The notes under the pieces were generated by a model that ran no database searches, was not told the origin of the DNA, and was given only the letters and a program-made list of their open reading frames with translations. From assembly GCF_947507565.1 (NCBI RefSeq), contig NC_089184.1, forward strand, positions 248,001 through 312,000: a DNA stretch of 64,000 nt, written 5' to 3'. The number at the start of each line of letters is the position of its first letter. The first letter of the stretch is position 1. A program made the translations under genes and the position numbers. Origin of the DNA: Oscarella lobularis (taxonomy: Eukaryota > Porifera > Homoscleromorpha > Homosclerophorida > Oscarellidae). Below, in pieces: positions 1 to 10,755 of this stretch.

Positions 1-3000
1 TGTACTACAAATGAATGTGACCATCGTAGTTAGTGGTACCCCAAGGAAGGTTGTCGAAATGCCAGCGGAAAGTAACCTACCGCCAATGTATATCCGAGGC
101 TACGATATTCCGCTGAGCTGCGAAAAACTTAATAGCTCATGCATTACTCGACTTGACTCATACAGAAACGCAGATCAAACAATAATTGATTATGGAAAAA
201 CGTGCAGTGACTCAATTGATGCCTCAAAGAAGATACTCAGAGATCTGGGTCGCCGCTGCATTCCAGGTACGTGTGGTTCGATGAGGGGACACTTGACGTA
301 ATAAAATTTTCGTCTAGTGCCCGGCAATTTGCACGAGCCTGTGTTTGCAAATTTCGTATTCAAAGTGTGCGACGACGTTCCGATCAATTCGCGTATATAT
401 AGAGTCGCGGCTGCTGACGGTGATGGCGACGCTATTAATTATTTGATTGATTCTGCCAGCGTTCCCGGGCTCTTCCGGCTTTCTAAAAACGACGGAGGCC
501 TTGAGGTGATTTCTGATCTTGGACCATACGGAGGTCAAACGATTGACATCAACGTGACTGCCTCTGACGGCTATTACAACACGAGTCGACTTATTATGAT
601 TCAAATTCAAGATACGACGTGCAACCGAGTGAGCCAACTAACGAACGAGCAGAGTTTGTCTTGTTCTCAAGTCAGTTCTATTTCTTCCTTTCCCGTTCAT
701 TTATCTACGGACAACTTCACCGTATCAATTGACCGCTTTTCGCTTCTTCGTACGTTAAGGTGGGATTGGCTGAATGTAGCGGCAGACGAGAAGCAAATCT
801 CCCGTGCCGTTCGCCTAGAGATAGCGCACCAAACAAACACGGGAATAAAACGTGAAACGATATCTGTGGATCAGCGCATTAATATTCTAAATGAAGTCAC
901 CTTTTGCTCTGACACTCCCCACGTTTTTGCTTCTGGCGGAGCGAACCTCACCTTTCAGATCTTTCTATTGACGCTTAACGGATCTACTGTACCTCTTCGG
1001 TCCGTGGCGAGACCGTCAAACGCGTCGAGGAGCGTCGTCAGCGTCGAAGTGCTCCAAACACAGACATCGCTCAGTTGTGCAATGAAACACGAGTCTTTGG
1101 AAGCGTACCGAGCCGTGGCTCGAGAAAGAAATCTCGTCTGCCCAGATAGCGGCTTGGGGGAGTGTGGCGGCCGCTACCGGCGCGACGACTTCGGCGAAGA
1201 CGGCGGCGGCGAAGACTACGGCGGCCAAGATTACGATGATAGCATTTGCAATCCTCCCCACGCATCTGATCGGATTGTCAACGAGTCAGTCGCGTTATTG
1301 CCAGACATCTATAGTAGGTATCTGAATTCATTTTTCTTCTGCTTTGATCCTTTGCTTTTTTAGGGCCTACGTTGGCTGTTTCACCGGGAAATCTTCTACT
1401 TTTGGCCAGTCCGTTTAGAAATTTCTCGTGGACGACTACCCGATGTCGTTTCTCAAGTCCATATCCATTTATAGTAGTAACTTGGTATCAAGTTGACGGC
1501 ACTCCGCTTCTGCCTCGTTCGGTTTTTACTGCAAATGACTCTGGATGGTACTATTGCCAAGGAAAGAACTTTTACGGAACGGTCAATAGCTCTTTAGTTC
1601 GCGTTGAGCCAATCGGTAAGACAAAAAGGAGAATCGAAAGTGAGCACGATGAAATAAGGTATTTATTTTAGATTGGCCTCACTTCAACCAATCTGAAATC
1701 AAATGGGACGTAAAAGAGAACTATAAAGGGCCCCTATTCGCCGTTTCTGCTACGACAAGCAATTCTTTAACACTCGAATATACGCTCTCTTACAGCTCGG
1801 AGATTAGGAAGGGAGAATCGCCGATTGAGATTAATAGCACTACGGGACTATTAACGGTAAAACGTCCTCTCGACGCCGAATTGGAAGCGACGATTGAAGT
1901 GGATATATCAGCCGATTTTTTCAATCTGTATCAATACATCTACCCTCCAAATTCTCCCAGCGCTGGCGGAAATCTTCGTGTTATACTCAATGTCATTGAC
2001 GTGGACGATAACGAGCCCATGTTCACTCGTTCGTCGTATGCTGGTCACATATCGTCGACGGCGCCGCTTGGCACAGCGGTTACGCTGATCTATGACGTTT
2101 TCGCCTTCGATGCTGACGCGTCGTCGAATAATTTTTCATTTTCCATTGAAGCAAATCCTTTTTTTGAAATGGATCGCACTACAGGCGCAGTTTGGAGCAG
2201 CGCGGAGTCGTTGGTTGCCCTACAGAACAGCACGCAGACGTATTTAATCTACGTTTCTTCGGGCGGGAGAACGGCAGTGTCTCAGATCAACATTACAATT
2301 TCGAGCCTCTGCGACGACGTTCAGAAAAGTTTCGACGTCTTATTAGACACTTCGTTCGCCGACCCGAACTCGTGCTCGTCATCGGGTTTCCCAGTTAGGG
2401 CATACTTCGACGCGGGAATTATCGAAGACTGGTCCCTACGACCAGAGAGAGAAGGCGACGATCAATTCTCTTCGCCCGGAAAAAGTACGGTTTCGGTGAA
2501 CGTCACTTTCACGTCTCCGTCACCGTCATCTATTAGCGGGCAACTTCGTTCCGTCTCATCCAACAAAGTTTTTGTCTATAAGCTACATCGTCATGGAAAT
2601 GCTTCAGATTTTTGGTCCATAGATCCGCCCTTTGTCTTGCGTGACGCCGACGGTGCGGACGTCGACATTCACTTCAATATCACCGTCTTTGACAAGGGAA
2701 AAGAAAGCCGCCTTGTCCGTCCTCCAACATTCACGGCGTACGATATTTATACGACCTGCGACGCGCTCAACCTGTCCGCCTGCCAGCAAAATTTCTACGC
2801 TTATTTGACAGCAAAGACGATTGCGAATCGCATGAACTTCGAGTGTACGGCAAGGCCTGCAAGAGGCACAGCCGCCTTCGTTGTGACGACGCTGACGCGT
2901 TTGTTGAGCGACTGCGTCGTTTGTCCGGCTGTCGAGGAAAGTACGCCGTATGGAAACTTTTCGTGGCCCGACGTTTCTCTCGGTCAAGTCCACGCTCTGT

Positions 3001-5697
3001 CTTGCCCAGAGAACAACGCGAGTGTCGCTACGCGGACTTGCGAGGATCCAATCATTGGCCGTTACGTCTTTCCGCGTTGGAGCGAGACGAATATCGAAGG
3101 CTGCCGTAATGTCAACGACACGTCCAAGTCTCTGGAGTTTCTCGCTGAAGTGATACAGTTACACATTTTTTGCGATGTCTTTTCACTTGATTTATGTAGG
3201 TGCAAATCTCTGATCAGACTGCTCTTCCTGTACTTCAAGCGACATCGGGAGCGACGAGAGATAAGGAAAATCTCGTCGAAGCGGACGTCGTTAACGTCGG
3301 AACCATTCTTTCCAACGTTTCGGTTCTCGAAAAGTTTGAGCAGAAGGTAAGACTAATTAATTCCAGTATCACTTTTGAAATTTTACATACATGTCTGCTG
3401 GGATTTTTAGGCTGTAGAAAACGTGGTGGAGATTGTAAGCAACGTTCTCGAAGCGAGCAGTGATGAACTGTTTAATGCTCAACTGAGTCATCAATCAAGC
3501 ACGAGGTGAGCGGCTGAACCAAACCCGTTCGTCTTCCATAGCTATTGTTTAATATTTGTAGAATTTATCTTTCTATTGAACGTATTGCAACCAGAGCTGT
3601 TCTTCCAAAGGACGTCTCCTACGTGTCGTTGGCTCGAAAAAACTTTGCTATTGAGCTCTATGATCCTTCGACCACTTCAGGCGGCGGATTTTCTGGTTAT
3701 TCGTTTGGCTCGAAACGGCCTTCACACGACAGCCCTCCCTCTCCCGATGACGAACTGAGCGACGATCAGCTCTTTCGGCAGCCAGGTCCCTTGAATAATT
3801 CTGACGCGTCGTTTGAAGCATTGATCCACCTACCGAATGATGTCTTTTACTCGTCGTCTCAAGCTCCCAGTGTCAACGCTAGTGAGATTACAGAGCGTCT
3901 AACCTTTTTCTATTACCAGAATGGCAAGCTTTTTCAATCAACTGAAATCAGTGAGACCGAGACCGAAGACAGCGCTGGCGGCGGCGGCGGCGGCGGCGGC
4001 GGCGCACCTAAACATCGAGTTCAATCGAGCAGGACTGTAGCAACACGCATAATCGGAGCAATTGTGGGAACAACGGGAAGATCGAATCTTTCGTCCCCGA
4101 TCGAGATTACGTTTGCGGCATTGAATTTGGTACGTGTGCATACCCCGAGGCAATGAATTGATTTTTTCATTTATACTTTTAGTCGACGTCGTATGTAAAC
4201 GACTCCTGCTCGTCTTGGAGCGCCGAATACGATGGTAGGCACAGCCGCCTCAGACGATTTTGTGTGACGTTCTGTCTTACGTAGACGATTACGGTGAATG
4301 GACTGACTATGGCTGCACTTTGATCAGTTCAAATGATAGTGAATTTACGTGCAGTTGCACTCACTTGACCAACTTTGCTGTACTTGTGGTACGTATTGGA
4401 GATATACTCTGGCGACGGATATCTTACACCGTGCTCTTCTGCAGGATCCTTACGAAGGCGAAGGAATAAGCAAAGAAAACGCCCTTGCGCTTTCTATTAT
4501 TTCATACATCGGTTGCTCTCTGTCGCTGCTGGGACTTATTCTTACCGTCATAACCTATCTGTTTATAAAGTGAGAGAAGAATAGATGCAGTTTTTTGTCT
4601 GTCTCTAATTTCGTTGAAACTTTAGAAAGTTGCGAAAAGAACGACCGGGTAAAATTCTTATCAATCTGTGCATATCGATGATTTTGGGCTTGATTTTCTT
4701 CGTCGCCTACGCCGTCAATCGTGGCAACGCCGCCATGTGCACGGCGACGGCGTTTCTACTGCACTACTTTTGGCTGGCGTCAATCTGCTGGATGGGCGTC
4801 GAGGGAGTCAACATGTACATGAGTCTCGTTAAAGTTTTTGGCACCTACGTTCATCGTTTCGTTTTGAAAGCGGGACTCGTCGCTTGGGGTACGTATCGGC
4901 TGAATTTCTGCATTTTTAGAAATAAATTCTTTATTCTTTAGGGCTTCCTCTCGTTGTGGTTGTCATAACAGCCGCTAGTGACTTCGACGACGGATACAAG
5001 AAAACTGACCAAAGCAAAATGTAAGAGTCTATACCCAATCCTTCTTCCAGTGGGGAGATGGCGTCCACTATCTATTGTATTTTTGTTTAGCTGTCGTCTG
5101 AGTGTTCCGTCGTTCTACGGCGCTTTCTACGGCGTCTTGGCCATCGTTCTTATATTTGACATCATCGTCTTTATATTGGTTATGCGAGCAATAACGAATC
5201 GAAGCAAACTCGTCGGTGCAGCCAAACGAAAAAAGCAGAACAATGCAAGAATGGCCGTCGCTATCAGTCTTCTTCTCGGCTGCAATTGGATATTTGCCGT
5301 GACCGCTTCGGACGACGAAGTCGGCGACACAGTCCGACTCGTCTTTAATTATCTATTTGCCATTACGGCATCATTCCAAGGATTCATGATTGCTATTTTC
5401 TACTGTTTTTTGCGTGACGAAGTGCGTCGCGCGTGGAAGGCGGTGCTCTGTTGTCGCCGACGCCTCTTGGATTCCAGTACGGATGCGGGAAAGGCTCTCA
5501 ATTTGTCGTCCAACCCTGCTTCTCGCACAAATTTGGGTAGCACAAAAACCTCAAACATTCCGTCGCCGGTTGGAAGCGCAGACTCAAGCCTAATGGAACC
5601 GCAGGTAGTCGAGCCGGCGGCAATCGAAATGGCCGAGATTAAGGAGAGCATCAAAGAAAATGGAGCACTTGGAGACTTGGCCGACCAACCCGCCTAA
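1..5697 (+). CDS. Adhesion G-protein-coupled receptor with cadherin, Ig, HRM-like, GAIN and 7TM modules (5' partial)
   Basis: Multi-exon receptor whose start lies before the window. Exons run in order: about 2-266, 317-1316, 1364-1617, 1671-about 3150, then short exons to 5697. Seen: cadherin-like segments (317-640; 1970-2230 with the calcium motif DVDDNEP), an Ig-like domain (1380-1610, C...W...DSGWYYC), a Cys-rich hormone-receptor-like segment (2910-3110), a GAIN domain (3200-4130) and a GPS at 4200-4390 with two Cys, two Trp and CSCTHLTNF, whose HL/T bond is the usual autocleavage site. Seven hydrophobic helices follow (4480-5430), then a Ser-rich cytoplasmic tail. Known for the family: autoproteolysis leaves a tethered agonist beginning at the Thr. 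Inferred: a plasma-membrane adhesion sensor. A (GGC)n run at about 3977-4002 codes for poly-Gly inside GAIN. Family call is firm; the exact subfamily is not. Confidence 0.9.
3977..4002 (+). repeat. GGC trinucleotide run coding for poly-Gly
   Basis: A perfect GGC microsatellite gives about nine glycines inside the GAIN domain of the adhesion GPCR, between an acidic stretch and the segment leading to the GPS. It is a plausible length-polymorphic linker. Confidence 0.85.
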
Positions 5698-5871
5698 ATA
5701 TTTTTAGCACATCGCGCACGTGACTCAGAACGCGCATTTTCACTTTTATTGTACCTTTGTTTTGTAGCTGTGGTTTCTGCGACTACTGCCCGTTTTTGAA
5801 CGAACTTTACTACATCGATTTCGAAGCTACTCCCCTTACAAACTAGGTACAGTATACATGTACTAGATTAT

Positions 5872-6546
5872 TTATTTTGTGCGGCGACACCTATCTATCA
5901 TCTCTAGTAGAGAGTCCAAGTGGCTTTGTAAGCATGCATCGTCATCGCCGTTATTTTCGACTATCATGTCCCATCTCGTGAAATGATCGAGAGCGCATTC
6001 AGAGGGAGCGTCATCAATGCCGCCAGTGAAGATCCAACCTCGACGTCGTCTCGTCTCGTCGTTCGCTTCGACTCGAATTGTCAAAAGGGGCGAATAGTTT
6101 TGGCGAAAATAATCAATATCGGACGGTCGTCGTGCGTCGGATATGATCCAGATGGGACGCGTTTGATGTTCTTCGCTCATTTCGATGGCCAAACGACAAA
6201 AATAACTGGGATCGCGATTTCGCCGCTCTTCTCCCCATTCGATCATCTCCTTTCGATATTTTTCTTTGTACTCCGTCGAATCGAAGAGTCTGTCCGAATC
6301 GAGACCGTGATTCTAAAAGGTTTAGTCAAGGTAACGGTATACTGGCAATGATACGCGTACTTTAGCGTACTGAACTTTGATAGGAGCAGAAAGTCTCATT
6401 AGAGCGCATTCGTCGTCCAACCTTTACATAGGCTGGATGATAGGTAAGTTGCACGCACGTAGTTACCTTTTCTGCAGCAAATCTGTCACAAAATCCTTTC
6501 CAGACTTTCTCTTTCCGCTAAAGACGATCACCACAGACGGATGCAT
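5872..6546 (-). CDS. PMVK: Phosphomevalonate kinase (animal type)
   Basis: Converts mevalonate-5-phosphate to the diphosphate in isoprenoid and sterol synthesis. Three exons: 6467-6546, 6361-6421 and 5872-6312, giving 193 residues, essentially the vertebrate length (192). The first exon carries the P-loop FSGKRKSGKDF. Exon 2 reads ...CALMRLSAPIK.QYAK and exon 3 NHGLDSDRL, MIEWGEE, PIWIISDARRPSD and GWIFTGGIDDAPSEC, all diagnostic of the animal enzyme rather than the GHMP-type enzyme of fungi and plants. It converges on the adhesion GPCR (174 bp between stops). The first exon lies just inside the tandem duplication described below, and a broken second copy of it sits at 8867-8938. No missing residue was noticed. 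Confidence 0.93.
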
Positions 6547-6694
6547 ATCAGCCGATGTACGGGTCACTGAATTTACTCGATCACGTGCCAAATCGAGAAC
6601 TTCCCGTGCTTCTACCATAGATAGATACCGTGCCTCTACCCTTCTCCTCTATCTGTGCTTCTACTGTAGCCTTCTACACACTGCACTACTGTCT

Positions 6695-8213
6695 CTACGG
6701 CACCATAACTTGTGCATAGCTGCTAGGGTCAGTGTTGAAAGTGAAATCAAGAATGTCAAGTCCTTGATAACTTCCCCAGGTATTGGCGTTAACTGTGGGA
6801 GCGTCGTCAAGATTTGGAACGACAGAGCCCACCTCAACTCCGTTGAAAAAATATTTCACAGTGACGGGAACGTTGAAGGGTGGCGCAGACGGCGACAAGA
6901 CGAAGACGCCGAAACTGGATTGTTCTGGCGGCCCATTTTCGATGACAACTACACGCACGAAAATGAAAAGTCTAAGAGAACTAAAGTAGAAGCAATTTCG
7001 TGTCTGGCTTACTGGTTGCTGATTCAAACCCGCCGTCGCCGTCGCTTCCTGATTGATCGTCAGGTCCGACTGTTGCAACCCACCTTGCATTGGTGATGGG
7101 ACTGAGAACGTCAGTAGTGCACGTTTTCGGCGACGATCCATTAGGGTTATCGCAGAAAAGATCATTTGCGTCGGGTGGCATTGACATGACGAGGTCAATA
7201 TTGTCGTTGGACGTCCAGCGGACTTCAATTTTCCAGATGCCAAATAGGCACGGATTGACATCATTTCTATTGCACAATCCTGCCGCCGCATGAAAAAAAC
7301 GACTGCTGTTGAAGAAGATAGAGAAGCACACCGGTATATTACTAACTTGTCGTCACGTTTGTTCCAGATGCCACAACCACGTCTTCATGTTGATCTGCGC
7401 CGCATTTGTATGCATACTCCGAGGGAAGAATGGCTCCCAGACTCCACGCAGCGGCAGCTCGCTTGACGCAATCACAAGGCGTCGGAGAGCTAAGATCTTC
7501 GGCTCTACAGAGGGGGGCAATGAATGAGAAGAGATAGGGACGACGAATCGCCGCGGAATTACAGAGTTTCTATCGCTTCAGAAGGTCCAGAAATTGTTTT
7601 CATTATCTTCGTCTCCTCACAGCTGCCCCATCAACAGTAAGAAATCGCTACCGTAAATAATCGCGCAACGTACATCACTCTAAGCCGAGTCACATTCGTC
7701 ACGACAAAGAGGCTCCTTAGAGAAATATTCCACCGCGAGTCAGTTACTACTACCACTACTACTACTACGCGTACTGGTTGGATGATGGCGAGGGCGGCAG
7801 GCTTGTACATTCAGCGTCGATAATGCCGGTGTCATTGCTACGTCCGCTAGAATAAATGGCGACCATTTCTAGCGACAGAGGACACGATAGCTCTTGTCTT
7901 AGAAAAGCGCATTAGGCCAACGACGACAACAACTGTGCGTTTTAGTTACATTTGAGTAGGACGCGGGTGAGATTGCTCTTCACTTCTCTCCGCTTGCAAG
8001 CAGTAGGCTGTCTTATCACCGCCGGACCTGTACTTCATAATGGCTCCTAACTTGTACGTAGACGAGTCCGTCTAACTACAATCCGTGGTCTAACCCGTCG
8101 TAGAAGCAGTGGATGTCAACATCGGTACATACTTGTCCGTAGACCTTCGAACTGAGACCTCCTATCGTAATGATAAAAAGAAAGACGGAGAGGCGACAGC
8201 TTTGAGCCTCCAT
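6695..8213 (-). CDS. Secreted protein of unknown family, copy A (possibly disrupted)
   Basis: Paralogue of the gene at 9141-10640 and part of the same tandem duplication. Exon 1 (ATG at 8213) encodes a signal peptide ending near KVYGQ. Later exons give ECTSLPPSP, CDCVKRAAAAWSLGAILP, VNPCLFGIWKIEVRW, the acidic GPDDQSGSDGDGGFES and a final beta-rich exon ending at 6695. The exon matching the 24-nt exon 2 of copy B is only 19 nt here (about 8028-8046) and would shift the frame. Skipping it (exon 1 leftover GG plus A of exon 3) restores the frame, so the gene may still work. All other exons stay open. Function unknown; the pattern of the last two exons faintly recalls YfaP/DUF2135-type extracellular beta domains (weak inference). 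Confidence 0.6.
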
Positions 8214-8359
8214 CACGATTATGGAAAGTTCAATAATTCGATCAGCACTATATAAACAATGACATGTCAACGCCACGGTAGGTCACGTCACGTCGCGATT
8301 AACCCTCGCCGATTTCGTATCGACCGATCGCGATAGCGAATTTAGGCGACGGACTTTAG

Positions 8360-8640
8360 AACATTCTACAGTCTAATTAGTTGTTGGGCGTAGCCCAGCG
8401 CTAGGCAACACTTGCCGCGGGTATACGGGCCACAAGAGAAGCACACGTTCCATGCTCAGAAGATCAAGTCGACGCGATCGCGGCTTAGCAACGTTTTATC
8501 GCGAACTCAAGTCCCTTTGCAATCTGCCATCGTCGTCTCCACGAGGGGCCTCACTTCGATGGTGCATCGACGGCGAATGACTCGCAAAGGTCATCGATGA
8601 AGGCGGCTACGAATCAATTGAGTATCAACTCTATGCATCA
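8360..8640 (+). pseudogene. Truncated copy of the ABC transporter 5' coding end
   Basis: From about 8457 the bases match the ABC gene near 10900-11088: RDRGLA, FYRELKSLC, SSSPRGASLRWCIDGE, LAKVIDEGGYES. It has a 9-nt deletion after RDRGLA, a nonsense codon (GAATGA where the intact gene has GAACGA), no matching start codon and no homology after 8640. It is the left-hand remnant of a tandem duplication, not a gene. Confidence 0.85.
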
Positions 8641-8866
8641 GACACTCAGAGCCGATCTATGCTCACTCAGAGCTGCTGTACTGTACACGGATTCTACAAT
8701 CCGTGCTGCTACTCGAATGCACTCACGGCGTGACTTGTGAAAATCAGGGTTAGTGTTGAAAGTCAACGCGAGAAACGAAAAAAGTTCCCCATGCATTGAA
8801 TGAAGCAAATAAATGAAGCATATCAATAAAGGATAATAGGTAAGTTTCACGTGTCTAGTTTTCTGC

Positions 8867-8938
8867 AGCAAATCTGTCAAAAAATCCTTTCCAGACTTTC
8901 TCTTTCCGCTAAAGACGATCACCACAGGACGGATGCAT
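8867..8938 (-). pseudogene. Broken duplicate of PMVK exon 1
   Basis: Antisense bases repeat PMVK exon 1 (FSGKRKSGKDF is readable), but one extra C after the third codon shifts the frame from the ATG, and the GTAACT splice donor of the true exon has become CTAGAC. No PMVK exons 2-3 follow. This is the right-hand copy of the duplicated segment. Confidence 0.85.
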
Positions 8939-9140
8939 ATCAGCCGATGTACGGACCACTGATGATGACGGGAAACTCTTGACACGCAATGGCCGATCTA
9001 CGGAGCACCTAACCAGGGAGATACTCTATTATATCCCTGACCTAACTAACCTAACTGAGACAAACCACTGAATTTACTCTGTCACGTGCCAAGTCAAGAG
9101 TGCTTCTACACACTGCACTACTGTCTCAAAGATTCTCTCT

Positions 9141-10640
9141 CTACGTCGGATCGACTCGTGCATAGCTGTTAGGATTAGTGTTGAACGTGAAATCAAGAAT
9201 GTCAAGCCCGTCATGAGTTCCCCAGGCATTGGCGGCGAATTGGGGAGCGTTTTCAAGATTTGGAACGACGGAGCCCACCTCGACTCCGTTGAAAAAATAT
9301 TTCACAGTAACGGAAACGTTAAAAGGTGGCGCAGACTGCGACATGACGTAGACGGCGAAACTGGATTTTTCTGGAGGCCCATTTTCGATGGCAACTACCG
9401 GTACACACACGAAAATGAAAAGTCTAAGAGAACTAAAGTAGGATGTCTGGCTTACTGGTTACTGATTCAAATCCGCCGTCGCCGTCGCTTCCTGATTGGT
9501 CGTCAGGTCCGAGTGTTGCAAGCCACCTTCCATTAGTGATGGAACTGAAAAAGCTAGTGCACGTTTTTGGCGCCAATCCATCGATGTTCTGACAGTGAAC
9601 TAATCTCCCGTCGGTTGGCAGTTCCAGGACGATGTCAATATTGTCGTTGGACGTCCAGCGGACTTCAATTTTCCAGACGCCAAATAGGCACGGATTGACA
9701 TCATTTTCATTGCACAATCCTGCCGCCGCATAAGAAAAAACGACTACTGTTGAAGAAGGTAGAGAAGCACACCGGTATAACTAACTTGTTGTCACGTTTG
9801 TTCCAGATGCCACAACCACGTCTTCATGTTGATCTTCGCCGCAGTTGTATGCGTATTCCGAGGGAAGAATGGCTCCCAGACTCCACGCAGCGGCGGCTCG
9901 CTTGATGCAATCACAAGGCGTTGGAGAGCTAAGATCTTCGGCTCTACAGAGGGGCAATGAATGAGAAGAGAGAGGGACGTATGGATCGCCGCCGTCGCGG
10001 CATTACAGAGTTTCTATCGCTTCAGAAGGTCCAGAAATTGTTTTCATTATCTTCGCCTCGTCACAGCTGCCATCACAGTAAGAATTCGCTACCGTGAATA
10101 ATCGCAACGTACATCACTCTAAGCTGAGTCACATTCGTCTCGACAAAGAGGCTCCTTAGAAATTCCCGCCGCCGCGAGCCGGCGACAGGTGCAGTTATTT
10201 CGCTAAAGACGAGTTCCTAATTCTACGCGTACTGATTGAATGATGGCGAGGGCGGTGGGCTTTTACATTCAGCGTCGATAAGGCCGGTGTCACTGCTACG
10301 TAGGCCAGAAAGAGTGGCAACCATTTCTAGCGGCAAAGGGCACGATAGCTCTTGTCTTAGAAAAGCGCATTAGGCTAGTACCCATGATAACAACTGTGTG
10401 TTCTAATTACATTTGAGTAGGACTTAGGTAACTTCTCTCCGCTTGCAAGCAGTAGGCTGTCTTATCACCGCCGGACCTGTGCTTCATATCATAATGGCTC
10501 CTAACTTGTACGTAGCCGAGTCAGTCTAACCTGTCGTAGAAGCAGTGGATGTCAATATCGGTACAGACTTGTCCGTAGACCTTCGAACTGAGAGTTCCTG
10601 TCGTAATGATAAAGAGAAAGACGGAGAAGCGAGCCAACAT
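9141..10640 (-). CDS. Secreted protein of unknown family, copy B (intact, 344 aa)
   Basis: Eight exons read in one frame: 10531-10640, 10477-10500, 10233-10355, 10113-10154, 10007-10066, 9786-9943, 9456-9719 and 9141-9394, total 1,035 nt. The product begins with a hydrophobic signal peptide (FSVFLFIITTG), cleavage probably near YGQ. It then has scattered Cys (QVCTDIDIHC, ELSCPLP, CDEAK, PCDC), two NxT glycosylation sites, and a C-terminal half with GVWKIEVRWTSNDNIDIV, a DDQSGSDGDGG acidic loop and VTVKYFFNGVEVGS. Not recognised. The C-terminal half could be a DUF2135/YfaP-like beta domain; this is a weak guess. It is transcribed away from the ABC gene, with 115 bp between start codons. Confidence 0.7.
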
Positions 10641-10755
10641 GTTTGTGGGGAGCACCGAGATCCGCACCATGAATATTCTATGAATCGACACTGACACGGT
10701 CGCCGCCAGTACGTACGGGCCACTGTCACGTGACACATACTGTCACTTGTAACGA

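Larger units (their letters stand above)
6430..8640. repeat. Left unit of a 2.2-kb tandem segmental duplication
   Basis: It starts inside PMVK intron 1 (GGATGATAGGTAAGTT), runs through PMVK exon 1 and secreted gene copy A, and ends inside ABC coding sequence. It matches 8828-11088 with many substitutions and small indels. In this unit the PMVK exon is the working one and the ABC piece is dead. Confidence 0.85.
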
